From the NCBI GenBank assembly GCA_964385635.1, contig CAYLPU010000108.1, positions 1 through 16,871 on the forward strand: a DNA stretch of 16,871 bases. Reading direction: 5' to 3'. Each line of letters opens with the position of its first letter. The stretch's first letter is position 1. Positions 1-5,794 of the stretch are shown here, in pieces. Made by a program: the position numbers and the translations under genes. The notes beneath the pieces are model-generated. The model did not search any database, was not told where the DNA came from, and was given only the letters and a program-made list of their open reading frames with translations. Origin of the DNA: CAYLPU01 sp964385635. Its GTDB lineage: Bacteria; Chloroflexota; Anaerolineae; B4-G1.

Positions 1-147
1 CGCCCGCTCGACGACGTGGAGACGCATCGTCGATGCGATGTCCTCGGGGTCTTCATCGGTCCGGGCCGACCAGTGTCGGGCGACTCTGGCGAACAGTGGC
101 TCTATCTCCGCGATGCGATTCCAGTTCACTGGTTGTTGCTGGGTCAT
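1..147 (-). CDS. Sigma-70 region-2-like protein, 5' part only
   Basis: An uninterrupted frame runs from an ATG at 147 leftward off the window edge, giving 49 residues. The start is well supported: a GGGAGG ribosome-binding site lies a few bases upstream (about 151-158, complement). Residues 17-49 carry a hydrophobic/Arg pattern followed by a DPEDIAST-type segment. This resembles the start of sigma region 2 (a LVxRxARRx..DPEDLxQE-like pattern), so a sigma-factor-like regulator is my best reading. Only the N-terminus is visible, so the family call is tentative. It could instead be another small helical DNA-binding protein. The gene has its own promoter candidate and a long structured leader at about 148-278, which is overlapped by an oppositely directed small RNA. 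Confidence 0.55.
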   Translation of the reverse strand, partial: MTQQQPVNWNRIAEIEPLFARVARHWSARTDEDPEDIASTMRLHVVERA

Positions 148-160
148 TTCAACCTCCCGC

Positions 161-189
161 TTGACTTCTGCAGGAGGTCAGGCTACAAT
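161..189 (+). promoter_or_regulatory. Sigma70-type promoter of a small RNA
   Basis: TTGACT at 161-166 and TACAAT at 184-189 are separated by exactly 17 bp. Each box matches five of six consensus bases. The predicted start is near 196, the first base of a hairpin. No plus-strand gene follows before the terminator at 220-269. Confidence 0.6.
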
Positions 190-195
190 ACCCCT

Positions 196-269
196 GCCTG
201 GGGAGCCTAACCTCCCTGGGCCACGCCCCCGGCTGTTCCTGCAGTGCGGGGGCATTGGCTTTTTGTTTT
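196..269 (+). ncRNA. Candidate small RNA, antisense to 5' leader
   Basis: Seventeen-spaced promoter boxes upstream and an intrinsic terminator at the end define a transcript of about 70 nt. The first hairpin pairs 196-205 with 212-221 (ten pairs, two of them G-U, six-base loop). The second is the terminator hairpin. The RNA matches no family I recognise: it has no SRP, 6S or tRNA signature. It is fully complementary to the leader of the sigma-like gene that starts at 147 on the other strand, and its promoter overlaps that gene's ribosome-binding region. A role in cis-antisense control or transcriptional interference is inference. Alternatively, the folding belongs to the minus-strand leader itself, which can form the complementary structures. 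Confidence 0.5.
220..269 (+). terminator. Intrinsic terminator of the small RNA
   Basis: GCCCCCG (225-231) pairs perfectly with CGGGGGC (247-253). An outer GCCA (220-223) pairs with TGGC (256-259). The stem is followed at once by five T residues at 260-264, then GTTTT. Confidence 0.65.
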
Positions 270-284
270 CTTAAGTACAAGGTT

Positions 285-293
285 ATTATAGCA
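285..293 (-). promoter_or_regulatory. Extended -10 promoter of the sigma-like gene
   Basis: On the minus strand TGCTATAAT reads from 293 to 285, a perfect TGnTATAAT extended -10 element. No good -35 box lies 17 bp upstream. The predicted start is near 278, giving a leader of about 130 nt before the ATG at 147. Confidence 0.5.
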
Positions 294-294
294 G

Positions 295-330
295 AAATCG
301 TTTCAAGTGGCTTGACGCTTGAAACGATTT
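295..330. repeat. 13-bp perfect dyad, probable operator
   Basis: AAATCGTTTCAAG at 295-307 is the exact inverse complement of 318-330, with a 10-bp gap. It fills the spacer and -35 position of the extended -10 promoter at 285-293. It has no T-tract, so a protein-binding operator is more likely than a terminator. Confidence 0.55.
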
Positions 331-334
331 TGTC

Positions 335-362
335 AAAAAAAGGGGTGGAAAGATCTTCCACC
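335..362 (-). terminator. Intrinsic terminator of the HTH gene
   Basis: On the minus strand GGTGGAA (362-356) pairs with TTCCACC (350-344) across a five-base loop. CC and then seven T residues (341-335) follow. It lies just downstream of the HTH gene's stop at 389 and just before the dyad and promoter of the next gene. Confidence 0.65.
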
Positions 363-388
363 TCTTATCCTCCGAAGCTAATTGTGGG

Positions 389-793
389 TTATTCTGGCAG
401 GATTCTGGAAAGCGCTCGCCCCTTTCTTGGGCCCCCAGTGGATTCAATCAAGGCACGAATGTAAGCGACATCGGCCTTATTGAGTAAGCGACGGTTCTTT
501 TCCGATCCAATCACTTCGATATATCCTGCTGTGGCCCAGCGGCTAAGGCTGCCTCGTGGCAAGTCGTATTTTCGTGCCGCCCCAGACAGATGTATGGGAT
601 GTCCATCCAAATGTTGGAATTTCTCCCTATAGGCGGTATTCTTCACATCCGTCTCCGCCACAGCCATACTCCCGTCGATCTTCACCGCCCTTATTGTACC
701 CTTCTCTATCATCTGTGTCAATGCCTGGGCACCAATGCGATAGCGGCGGGTAGCTTCGTTGAGGGGGATGTAGGTTGGAAGGTCTACGGTCAT
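389..793 (-). CDS. Two-module helix-turn-helix protein
   Basis: This 134-residue protein appears to contain two successive MerR/excisionase-type winged helix modules. The first is about residues 8-50 (IPLNEATRRYRIGAQALTQ..). The second is about 66-117 (IHLSGAARKYDLPRGSLSRW.., then LLNKADVAYIRAL). In this family each module uses a recognition helix and a short wing to contact DNA, so a transcription factor or excisionase-like accessory factor is likely. The ATG at 793 has a GGGAG motif a suitable distance upstream. The gene ends at a clear terminator (335-362) and follows the tRNA on the same strand without an obvious promoter between them, so read-through from the tRNA promoter is possible. 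The 13-bp dyad beyond the terminator is a candidate target, which is inference only. Confidence 0.75.
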   Translation of the reverse strand: MTVDLPTYIPLNEATRRYRIGAQALTQMIEKGTIRAVKIDGSMAVAETDVKNTAYREKFQHLDGHPIHLSGAARKYDLPRGSLSRWATAGYIEVIGSEKNRRLLNKADVAYIRALIESTGGPRKGRALSRILPE

Positions 794-928
794 TAGGGAT
801 CTCCCTTAGTTGCGTCGTGTATCAAGCAGATCGGACCGCAGAAAGTCTGCCTTGCCGGGCCATGCTACGCTACCGATGAGGACGCCTCCCACCAAAGAGA
901 CAAGCCTCGCCGGTCAGTCTAAACCAGA

Positions 929-1000
929 TGGCGACGGGCAGATTTGAACTGCCAACCAAGGGCTTATGAGTCCCCTGCTCTGCCATTGAGCTACGTCGCC
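929..1000 (-). tRNA. tRNA with CAT anticodon, probably tRNA-Met
   Basis: Read on the minus strand, the cloverleaf starts at 1000. The acceptor stem is GGCGACG (1000-994) with CGTCGCC (936-930). The D stem is GCTC/GAGC, the anticodon loop CTCATAA gives a CAT anticodon, and the T arm is GCAG-TTCAAAT-CTGC. The discriminator base is A at 929 and CCA is not encoded. The pair at 31/39 is A-G, as in some Met/Ile2 tRNAs. Elongator Met is favoured by the acceptor start, but tRNA-Ile2 (CAT modified to lysidine) cannot be excluded by eye. The acceptor lacks the initiator-type C1-A72 mismatch. Confidence 0.93.
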
Positions 1001-1054
1001 GTAACGCAGGGTAGTCTCACGTTATGGTCCGGCGTACTGCAACCCGATGGGAGG

Positions 1055-1083
1055 ATTATACAAGACAAGGCTGCACATGTCAA
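1055..1083 (-). promoter_or_regulatory. Consensus promoter of the tRNA
   Basis: On the minus strand TTGACA (1083-1078), a 17-bp spacer, and TATAAT (1060-1055) match consensus in all twelve positions. The predicted start is near 1048, giving a pre-tRNA leader of about 48 nt. Confidence 0.85.
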
Positions 1084-1157
1084 GCATGCGTTGCCTTCGC
1101 CAGGGCACAGTCGGCACATTCTCAAGACGAATGCACGTGTGGCGGACCCCCTGAGAA

Positions 1158-1395
1158 AGTTCTGTCACGCTATTATGGCCGGGTTGAGATCGATCCGCAG
1201 CGGGTGAACAAAGATATGGGATTGATCGTCGAGGAGGTCATTGAGCGGCTCACCAGCCAGATTGGATGTGAGGTTGAAATCACGCTTGAGATCAACGCCA
1301 ACTGGTCAGAGGGCTTCGACGAAAGTACCATCCGCACCATCAGCGAGAACAGCCGTACGCTGAAGTTTGAACACTACGGGTTTGAGGAGGGGTGA
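1158..1395 (+). pseudogene. C-terminal remnant of a DUF499-like ATPase
   Basis: The frame can be opened from an ATG at 1024, but only the last ~79 residues look like protein. They form a YYGRVEIDPQRVNKDMG segment, an amphipathic EEVIERLT helix, EVEITLEINA, and TIRTISENSRTLKF ending in GFEEG. This matches my memory of the extreme C-terminus of large DUF499-type ATP-binding proteins, which are about a thousand residues long. The upstream part of the frame overlaps the tRNA promoter (1055-1083) and has no family resemblance, so the main body of the gene is gone. No ribosome-binding site supports a real start. I treat it as a decayed fragment left by a deletion or insertion next to the tRNA. A short functional protein is possible but less likely. 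Confidence 0.5.
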
Positions 1396-1422
1396 ATTCT
1401 GTCGTTGGCTCACCAATCAGGT

Positions 1423-2085
1423 TCAGGGCCGGATGTTCAGCCGCAGCCGACGCAGCAGATTCCCCAGCAGTCCGCCTGGCAGCCGCCCCGGTCTCACGTC
1501 CCCGTCGTCCGCCCGGTTGCCGTAGATATCGTAGTGAACGATCTCTGCCAGCGGCTTGCGGTCCGGCGGGTCCGGGTGCTCGGCCGGGAACCCCACCGTC
1601 AGCAGCCCTACGATCTCCATATGATCCGGCACCTTGAGGATGCCGGTGATCGCTTTCCGGTCCAGCCCCCCGATCCAGCAGGTCCCTAGCCCCAACGCTT
1701 TGGCCTGCAACATGATCTGCGATCCCGCCAGTCCGATGTCCTCGTGGAGGAACTGTCGGTAGATCCGGCTCCGGGCGTCTCCACAGAGGACGATCAGCAG
1801 CGGGGCCTCCTCCACGTGTGCCCAGCGGATGAAGTAGTAGGCGGCGTGCTGCGCGACCTGCTGGCGGACCGCTTCGTCCCGGACGACGATGAAGGTCCAC
1901 GGCTGCCGGTTGCTGGCCGAAGGAGCCCACCGCCCGGCTTCCAGCAGTTGTCTGATCATCTCGTCTGACACCGGGTCCGGCCGATAGCGGCGGACACTGC
2001 GCCGTTCCTTGAGCAGGGTCAGAAGTGATTGCGGTGGTATGTGGTCGTTGATTTGGGACATCTTGAATTTCTTAGTCCGAGGCAC
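1423..2085 (-). CDS. Nitroreductase-family flavoprotein
   Basis: This 220-residue member of the FMN-dependent nitroreductase family reduces nitro, quinone, enone or similar substrates with NAD(P)H. The RRSVRRY motif (28-34) and the APSASNRQPW segment (54-63) form the usual FMN phosphate/isoalloxazine site. LGLGTCWIGG (131-140) is the family's second hallmark. The start chosen is the GTG at 2085, which has AGGGAG six bases upstream. The alternative ATG at 2061 has no such site. The C-terminal tail beyond about residue 195 is basic and unlike the core. It lies 101 bp downstream of a second nitroreductase on the same strand and is probably co-transcribed with it. The specific substrate cannot be told from sequence. 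Confidence 0.88.
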   Translation of the reverse strand: MPRTKKFKMSQINDHIPPQSLLTLLKERRSVRRYRPDPVSDEMIRQLLEAGRWAPSASNRQPWTFIVVRDEAVRQQVAQHAAYYFIRWAHVEEAPLLIVLCGDARSRIYRQFLHEDIGLAGSQIMLQAKALGLGTCWIGGLDRKAITGILKVPDHMEIVGLLTVGFPAEHPDPPDRKPLAEIVHYDIYGNRADDGDVRPGRLPGGLLGNLLRRLRLNIRP

Positions 2086-2154
2086 TCTTTCTCCCTAGCG
2101 ATTGCCCTTGCCGCTCTTGAGCCCGGTCTGCAGTTCGTCGTTCACCTCTTTTCC

Positions 2155-2191
2155 ACTCCCTATCCCTACTCCCTACTTCCTACTCCCTACC
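2155..2191. repeat. TACTCCC-type tandem repeat at a stop codon
   Basis: Imperfect copies of a 6-7 bp unit (TACTCCC/TATCCC/TACTTCC) fill the spacer between the two nitroreductase genes and include the TAG stop (2189-2187, minus) of the upstream one. Confidence 0.7.
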
Positions 2192-2696
2192 TCACATACC
2201 GCACCAGTTCGGATAGCGGTTTGCGCCTCTTCGGTTTTGGTTGGTCGGCCGGATATCCCAGCGGGGTGAAGGCGATCGGTTCCACGTCGTCGGGCAGACC
2301 CAAAATCTCACGCGCTGCGGTGGGGTCGAACGCAGCAATCCAGCACGTGCCCAGCCCGATGTCGGCGGCGGCCAGAATCAGGTGATCCATGGCGATGGCC
2401 ACGTCCACGTCGCAGTAACTCTTGCCGTCGTCCTGGCGGACCCAGCCCTGGGCTGGAGTCCCGCAGGCGCAGATGACCAGTGGCGCTTGCACGAACCAAT
2501 CCTTGTTGTAGATGCGCCTCAACTTCTGTTCTCGACCTGTCGTGTGTATCACGATGATCTGAAAGGGCTGCCGGTTGGCTGCAGTTGGCGCCAGGTGCGC
2601 CGCTCGGAGCACCTGGTGCAGTTTTTCGTCCTCCACCGGGTCCGGCTTATACGCCCGCACACTGTACCGCTTTTCGATGAGTTCTTTAAACTCCAT
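2187..2696 (-). CDS. Nitroreductase-family flavoprotein, second paralogue
   Basis: A 169-residue, single-domain nitroreductase of minimal length. The FMN-site motifs are RYSVRAY (10-16) and APTAANRQPF (36-45). GLGTCWI is at 114-120, and the family tail GYPADQPKPKRRKPLSELVRY closes the protein. The ATG at 2696 is preceded by AAGGAGG at ideal spacing. It is the first gene of a two-gene minus-strand operon with the longer paralogue at 1423-2085 and is probably driven by the extended -10 promoter at 2755-2763. The motifs are shared but the proteins are clearly diverged, so this is not a recent duplication. The partner reaction is unknown. Proximity to an acyl-CoA dehydrogenase operon, transcribed divergently, hints at shared control. 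Confidence 0.9.
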   Translation of the reverse strand: MEFKELIEKRYSVRAYKPDPVEDEKLHQVLRAAHLAPTAANRQPFQIIVIHTTGREQKLRRIYNKDWFVQAPLVICACGTPAQGWVRQDDGKSYCDVDVAIAMDHLILAAADIGLGTCWIAAFDPTAAREILGLPDDVEPIAFTPLGYPADQPKPKRRKPLSELVRYVR

Positions 2697-2737
2697 GCTC
2701 TGCCTCCTTCTGTCTCTTTGAGCGAGATTCTGAGTGT

Positions 2738-2786
2738 TGACTCCCCTGCAAATTAGTATACCATATTCCGCGTCGATGGGGAGTCA
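2738..2786. repeat. 9-bp inverted repeat around nitroreductase promoter
   Basis: TGACTCCCC at 2738-2746 and GGGGAGTCA at 2778-2786 are exact inverse complements, start points 40 bp apart. They flank the minus-strand -10 element, so they look like a pair of operator half-sites or a long hairpin. Confidence 0.5.
2755..2763 (-). promoter_or_regulatory. Extended -10 promoter of nitroreductase operon
   Basis: TGGTATACT reads from 2763 to 2755 on the minus strand (TGn plus a five-of-six -10 box). No strong -35 is seen. The leader to the ATG at 2696 would be about 50 nt. Confidence 0.45.
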
Positions 2787-2799
2787 GCGGAGGTCATGC

Positions 2800-2828
2800 T
2801 TGACACCGACCCGGAAGCACTCTATACT
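2800..2828 (+). promoter_or_regulatory. Sigma70-type promoter of the acyl-CoA operon
   Basis: TTGACA (2800-2805) and TATACT (2823-2828) are separated by exactly 17 bp. The predicted start is near 2835, inside the dyad at 2829-2842, giving a leader of about 160 nt before the ATG at 2995. Confidence 0.7.
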
Positions 2829-2842
2829 CGACTCACGAGTCG
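2829..2842. promoter_or_regulatory. Palindrome over the transcription start
   Basis: CGACTC-AC-GAGTCG forms a perfect 6-bp-arm dyad centred on the predicted start of the acyl-CoA operon. A repressor site here would block initiation. The regulator is not encoded nearby, as far as I can see. Confidence 0.45.
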
Positions 2843-2994
2843 TTCTCGCCCGCTGGCGAACCCTCGCCCCAGGAGGTCGCTGCTATCCTGACCGACCTGG
2901 CCCTGTATGGGCTTGTGGCGCGCCCCGTGGAGTGAGACGACACGCAACACGTGACGCGTATCATCCCTGACTGGGAACACAGGAGATTGAACCC

Positions 2995-4152
2995 ATGATT
3001 GACTTCCAACGGACCGAAGAGCAAGAGCAGATGTGCCAACTGGCCCACCGGTTTGCCGAGCGGGAGATCCGCCCGCTGGCCGCCGAGTACGACGAGAGCG
3101 AGGAGACTCCCTGGCCGGTCCTGGAGAAGGCGGCCAGGGTGGGCTTGATGTCCTATCAGTATCCCGAGGAGTACGGGGGCGGCGGTGTGGCCGACATCCT
3201 GACCGGTTGCCTGGTGGTTGAGGAACTGGCATGGGGCTGCCTGGGCATCGCCACCGCCATCGTCGGCGCTGGGCTGGCGGCGGTCCCTATTATGATCGCT
3301 GGCACCAGAGAGCAGAAGGCTCGCTATATCCCCTGGTTCTGTGATGAGGAGAAGGTCAGGCTGGGTGGTTTCGCTCTCACCGAACCGGAGGCTGGTTCCG
3401 ACGTGGCCTCAATCCGCACCACCGCCGTGCGCCAGGGGGATCACTACGTGCTCAACGGCCAGAAGCGGTTCATCACCCACGGTGGCATCGCCGACCTGTA
3501 CGCGATCTTCGCCACCGTGGACTCTAGCCTGGGCCACGCGGGCATCACTGTCTTCATCGTCGAGGGGGACGCACCGGGCCTCTCGGCGGGTAAGAAGGAA
3601 GAGAAGATGGGGATGCGGGCCTGTCACACCGGCGACGTCATCCTGGAAGATGTTCGGGTGGGGGTCGAGAACCGGCTGGGCGAGGAGGGGGAGGGGTTCT
3701 ACATCGCCATGAAGTCCTTCGAACACACCCGGCCTGTCGTCGCGGCACTTGCTGTGGGGGTGGCTCGGGCGGCGTACGAGTACGCTTTCCAATACGCCCA
3801 GGAGCGGGTTCAGTTCGGAAAGCCGATTATGGCCAAGCAAGCGATCCGCTTCATGCTGGCCGACATGGCGACGGAGATTGACGCCGGTCGCCTGCTGACC
3901 TGGCGGGCCGCCTGGAGGGCGGACCGGGGGTTGCCCTGCAACGTCCAGGCCAGCATGGCGAAGGCTTTCGCCGCCGATATGGCCATGCGGGCGACTACCG
4001 ACGCCGTTCAGGTACTGGGGGGCTATGGCTGCATGCGCGAGTACCCCGTGGAGAAGTGGATGCGCGACGCGAAGATTCTCCAGATCGTCGAGGGCACCAG
4101 CCAGATTCAGAAGGTGATCATCTCGCAGATGTTGGCGATGGGGATGGAGTGA
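2995..4152 (+). CDS. Acyl-CoA dehydrogenase
   Basis: At 385 residues this is a full-length, single-domain acyl-CoA dehydrogenase. It oxidises an acyl-CoA to the trans-2-enoyl-CoA with FAD and passes electrons to ETF. The order is an N-terminal helical domain (about 1-120), the FAD/substrate signature FALTEPEAGSD (126-136) with NGQKRFIT (154-161) in the beta domain, and a C-terminal helical domain ending in the second signature around the putative catalytic base Glu366 (VEGTSQIQ). AGGAG precedes the ATG. It opens the plus-strand operon and would supply the substrate for the MaoC hydratase encoded at 5795. Chain-length or branched-chain specificity cannot be read by eye. Confidence 0.95.
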   Translation: MIDFQRTEEQEQMCQLAHRFAEREIRPLAAEYDESEETPWPVLEKAARVGLMSYQYPEEYGGGGVADILTGCLVVEELAWGCLGIATAIVGAGLAAVPIMIAGTREQKARYIPWFCDEEKVRLGGFALTEPEAGSDVASIRTTAVRQGDHYVLNGQKRFITHGGIADLYAIFATVDSSLGHAGITVFIVEGDAPGLSAGKKEEKMGMRACHTGDVILEDVRVGVENRLGEEGEGFYIAMKSFEHTRPVVAALAVGVARAAYEYAFQYAQERVQFGKPIMAKQAIRFMLADMATEIDAGRLLTWRAAWRADRGLPCNVQASMAKAFAADMAMRATTDAVQVLGGYGCMREYPVEKWMRDAKILQIVEGTSQIQKVIISQMLAMGME

Positions 4153-4153
4153 G

Positions 4154-4195
4154 GCGTGAAACGTGAAACGTGAAACGTGAAACGTGAAGCGTGAG
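4154..4195. repeat. GTGAAAC heptamer tandem repeat
   Basis: Four to five near-perfect copies of the 7-bp unit GTGAAAC, ending in degenerate GTGAAGC/GTGAGG, start 2 bp after the acyl-CoA dehydrogenase stop. The same unit recurs at 10410-10455 and, inverted, at 10975-10986. Confidence 0.85.
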
Positions 4196-4215
4196 GTATG
4201 TATTAAGGAGGACGT

Positions 4216-4989
4216 ATGACCGGGTTTTCGCTTGAGGGGAAAGTCGCGATGATCACCGGCGCGTCGCGGGGCATCGGGCGGGCGATTGGTTTGCGATTGG
4301 CGCAGGCCGGCGCGAAGGTGGTCGTGAGCAGCCGCAAACTGGAGAACGTGCAGGCTGTGGCAGACGAGATCGGGGCTGCTGGCGGGGAAGCGTTGGCCGT
4401 CCAGGCGCACGTGGGCCGGCCGGACGACATTGCGGCGCTGGTGGCGCGGACGGTGGAATCCTTTGGCCGGGTGGACGTGGCGGTTAACAACGCAGCCACC
4501 AATCCCCACTTTGGCCCGCTGCTCACTGCCGACGAAGGTCAGTGGGACAAGATTCTCGACACCAATACGAAGGGCATGTTTCGGGTGTGCAAGGCGGTCG
4601 TGCCGCACATGGAGGCGCAGGGCGGCGGCAAGATCATCAATCTGGCCTCCGTCGCCGGGCTGCGGCCGTCGCCCGGCATGGGGGTGTACGGAATCTCGAA
4701 GGCGGCGGTGATCATGCTGACGCAGGTGCTGGCGCTGGAACTGGGCCACGCCAACATCCAGGTGAACGCGATTGCGCCGGGTGTGATCAAGACTCGCTTC
4801 AGCCGGTTGTTGTGGCAGACGCCGCAAATCGCAGAGCCGATCCTGGCCCGTCTGCCGCTGGGCCGCTTCGGCGAGCCGGAGGACGTGGCCGGCCTGGCGC
4901 TCTATCTGGCTTCCCCCGCCTCCGATTACGTCACCGGCGCGGTGTTCCTGGTGGATGGGGGGATGAACGTGGCCGCGGCGATGGGGTGA
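4216..4989 (+). CDS. Classical SDR oxidoreductase
   Basis: A 257-residue short-chain dehydrogenase/reductase with every classical landmark. The cofactor glycine motif TGASRGIG is at 14-21 and NNAA at 91-94. The catalytic tetrad is Asn117, Ser145, Tyr158 and Lys162 (YGISK), and the C-terminus is the usual LVDGGM. It resembles FabG-type 3-oxoacyl reductases and 3-hydroxyacyl-CoA dehydrogenases. The residue after the second beta strand region (SSRK) suggests NADP(H) preference, which is inference. AAGGAGG lies just before the ATG. It follows the acyl-CoA dehydrogenase in the same operon, separated only by the heptamer repeat. It is unlike the two MFE-2-type SDR domains further on, so it probably acts on a different intermediate. 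Confidence 0.93.
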   Translation: MTGFSLEGKVAMITGASRGIGRAIGLRLAQAGAKVVVSSRKLENVQAVADEIGAAGGEALAVQAHVGRPDDIAALVARTVESFGRVDVAVNNAATNPHFGPLLTADEGQWDKILDTNTKGMFRVCKAVVPHMEAQGGGKIINLASVAGLRPSPGMGVYGISKAAVIMLTQVLALELGHANIQVNAIAPGVIKTRFSRLLWQTPQIAEPILARLPLGRFGEPEDVAGLALYLASPASDYVTGAVFLVDGGMNVAAAMG

Positions 4990-5057
4990 AGCGTTTGAAT
5001 CACGAACGGAGCGAAAATGCGCGGAAGGCAGGAAAGGGGGAGCGCGCGTTTCGCGGC

Positions 5058-5234
5058 CTTCGTGCCCTTTCGTGGCTTTCGTGTTTCGGAATCTCCGCTG
5101 ACAGGGAACTGTATCGGCGGCCAATCGGGGCCACGGACTGGCAGGTGGAATCACTGAACACACTGAGAAGAGTGATTGCACTGAGAGAGGCTTCAGTGAT
5201 TTCAGAGGTTTCAGTGAGGTCAGTGATTCAGTGG
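5058..5234. repeat. Low-complexity spacer, TTTCGTG and CACTGA repeats
   Basis: The 285-bp space between the SDR and the hydrolase holds no convincing gene. At 5058-5085 copies of CTTTCGTG occur. At 5151-5234 three CACTGA units (5152, 5161, 5179) face four inverted TCAGTG units (5193, 5211, 5220, 5228), which could fold into a loose hairpin. Confidence 0.7.
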
Positions 5235-5274
5235 ATGTGCAGATCGGCGCACTGGTGACTGTGGGGTGTGAACT

Positions 5275-5766
5275 ATGCCTGGAAATAACGTATCACTCAT
5301 CTTTCTTCATGGACGGGACAGCAGCCGCCAGGGCTTCAAAGCCACCATGTTGCGTGATCTCTTCCCCCATATTCTCGTCCCGGACTTCAGGGGCCCGCTT
5401 GAAGAACGCATGGCCCAACTTGTTCCCATCCTGGCCGATCAATCAGGCTGGACCATCATTGGCTCTAGCATGGGGGGACTGATGGCTGCGCTTTTCACCT
5501 GTCAACACCCAGAACAGGTGAAAACACTCATCCTGCTCGCGCCGGCCCTGACCTGGCCTGGCTTCGCCAACCATCTACCTGCGCCTGTGTTCACACCGAC
5601 CACCGTCTACCACGGTCGCAGGGACACGGTCGTGCCGCTAGAGCCGGTGCGTGCCTTGTGTGAGCAGGTCTTTGCCAATTTGACCTTCCACGCCGTGGAC
5701 GATGATCACAGGTTGCGTCAGACGGTGCAGGCCATTGACTGGTCATCGCTAATAATGTCAGACTGA
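5275..5766 (+). CDS. Small alpha/beta hydrolase
   Basis: A compact 163-residue alpha/beta-hydrolase lacking a lid domain, similar in size to YqiA-type esterases. The catalytic triad is visible: Ser65 in the nucleophile elbow GSSMG (63-67), Asp117 in HGRRDTVVP, and His145 in DDDHRL. An oxyanion-hole HGR motif is at 12-14. Such proteins cleave esters or thioesters. In this cluster an acyl-CoA thioesterase or carboxylesterase role that feeds or drains the pathway is plausible but unproven. The ribosome-binding site before the ATG is weak (a GGGGTG run). The gene ends 28 bp before the MaoC/SDR gene, which has a strong Shine-Dalgarno site, so the two are probably co-transcribed. Confidence 0.88.
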   Translation: MPGNNVSLIFLHGRDSSRQGFKATMLRDLFPHILVPDFRGPLEERMAQLVPILADQSGWTIIGSSMGGLMAALFTCQHPEQVKTLILLAPALTWPGFANHLPAPVFTPTTVYHGRRDTVVPLEPVRALCEQVFANLTFHAVDDDHRLRQTVQAIDWSSLIMSD

Positions 5767-5794
5767 CAGCCAGAATCACAAAGGAGGAAATCTC

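Noticed and set aside
295..330. Intrinsic terminator made by the 13-bp dyad
   Set aside because: Neither strand has a T-tract directly after the stem; a separate, better terminator lies at 335-362.
1024..1157. N-terminal part of the frame leading into the DUF499-like remnant
   Set aside because: It contains the consensus tRNA promoter on the other strand, has no ribosome-binding site and no family resemblance.
1340..1930. Minus-strand frame overlapping the first nitroreductase
   Set aside because: A frame-shifted, Arg/Pro/Gly-rich reading of the nitroreductase gene, which has a better frame and ribosome-binding site.
4154..4195. CRISPR-like array of direct repeats
   Set aside because: The unit is only 7 bp with no unique spacers and no cas genes, so it is a simple tandem repeat.
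3409..5181. Long open frame on the minus strand opposite the acyl-CoA dehydrogenase and SDR genes
   Set aside because: It is rich in His, Arg, Pro and Gly, runs across two well-supported plus-strand genes and a repeat, and shows no domain. It is a GC-driven antisense shadow.
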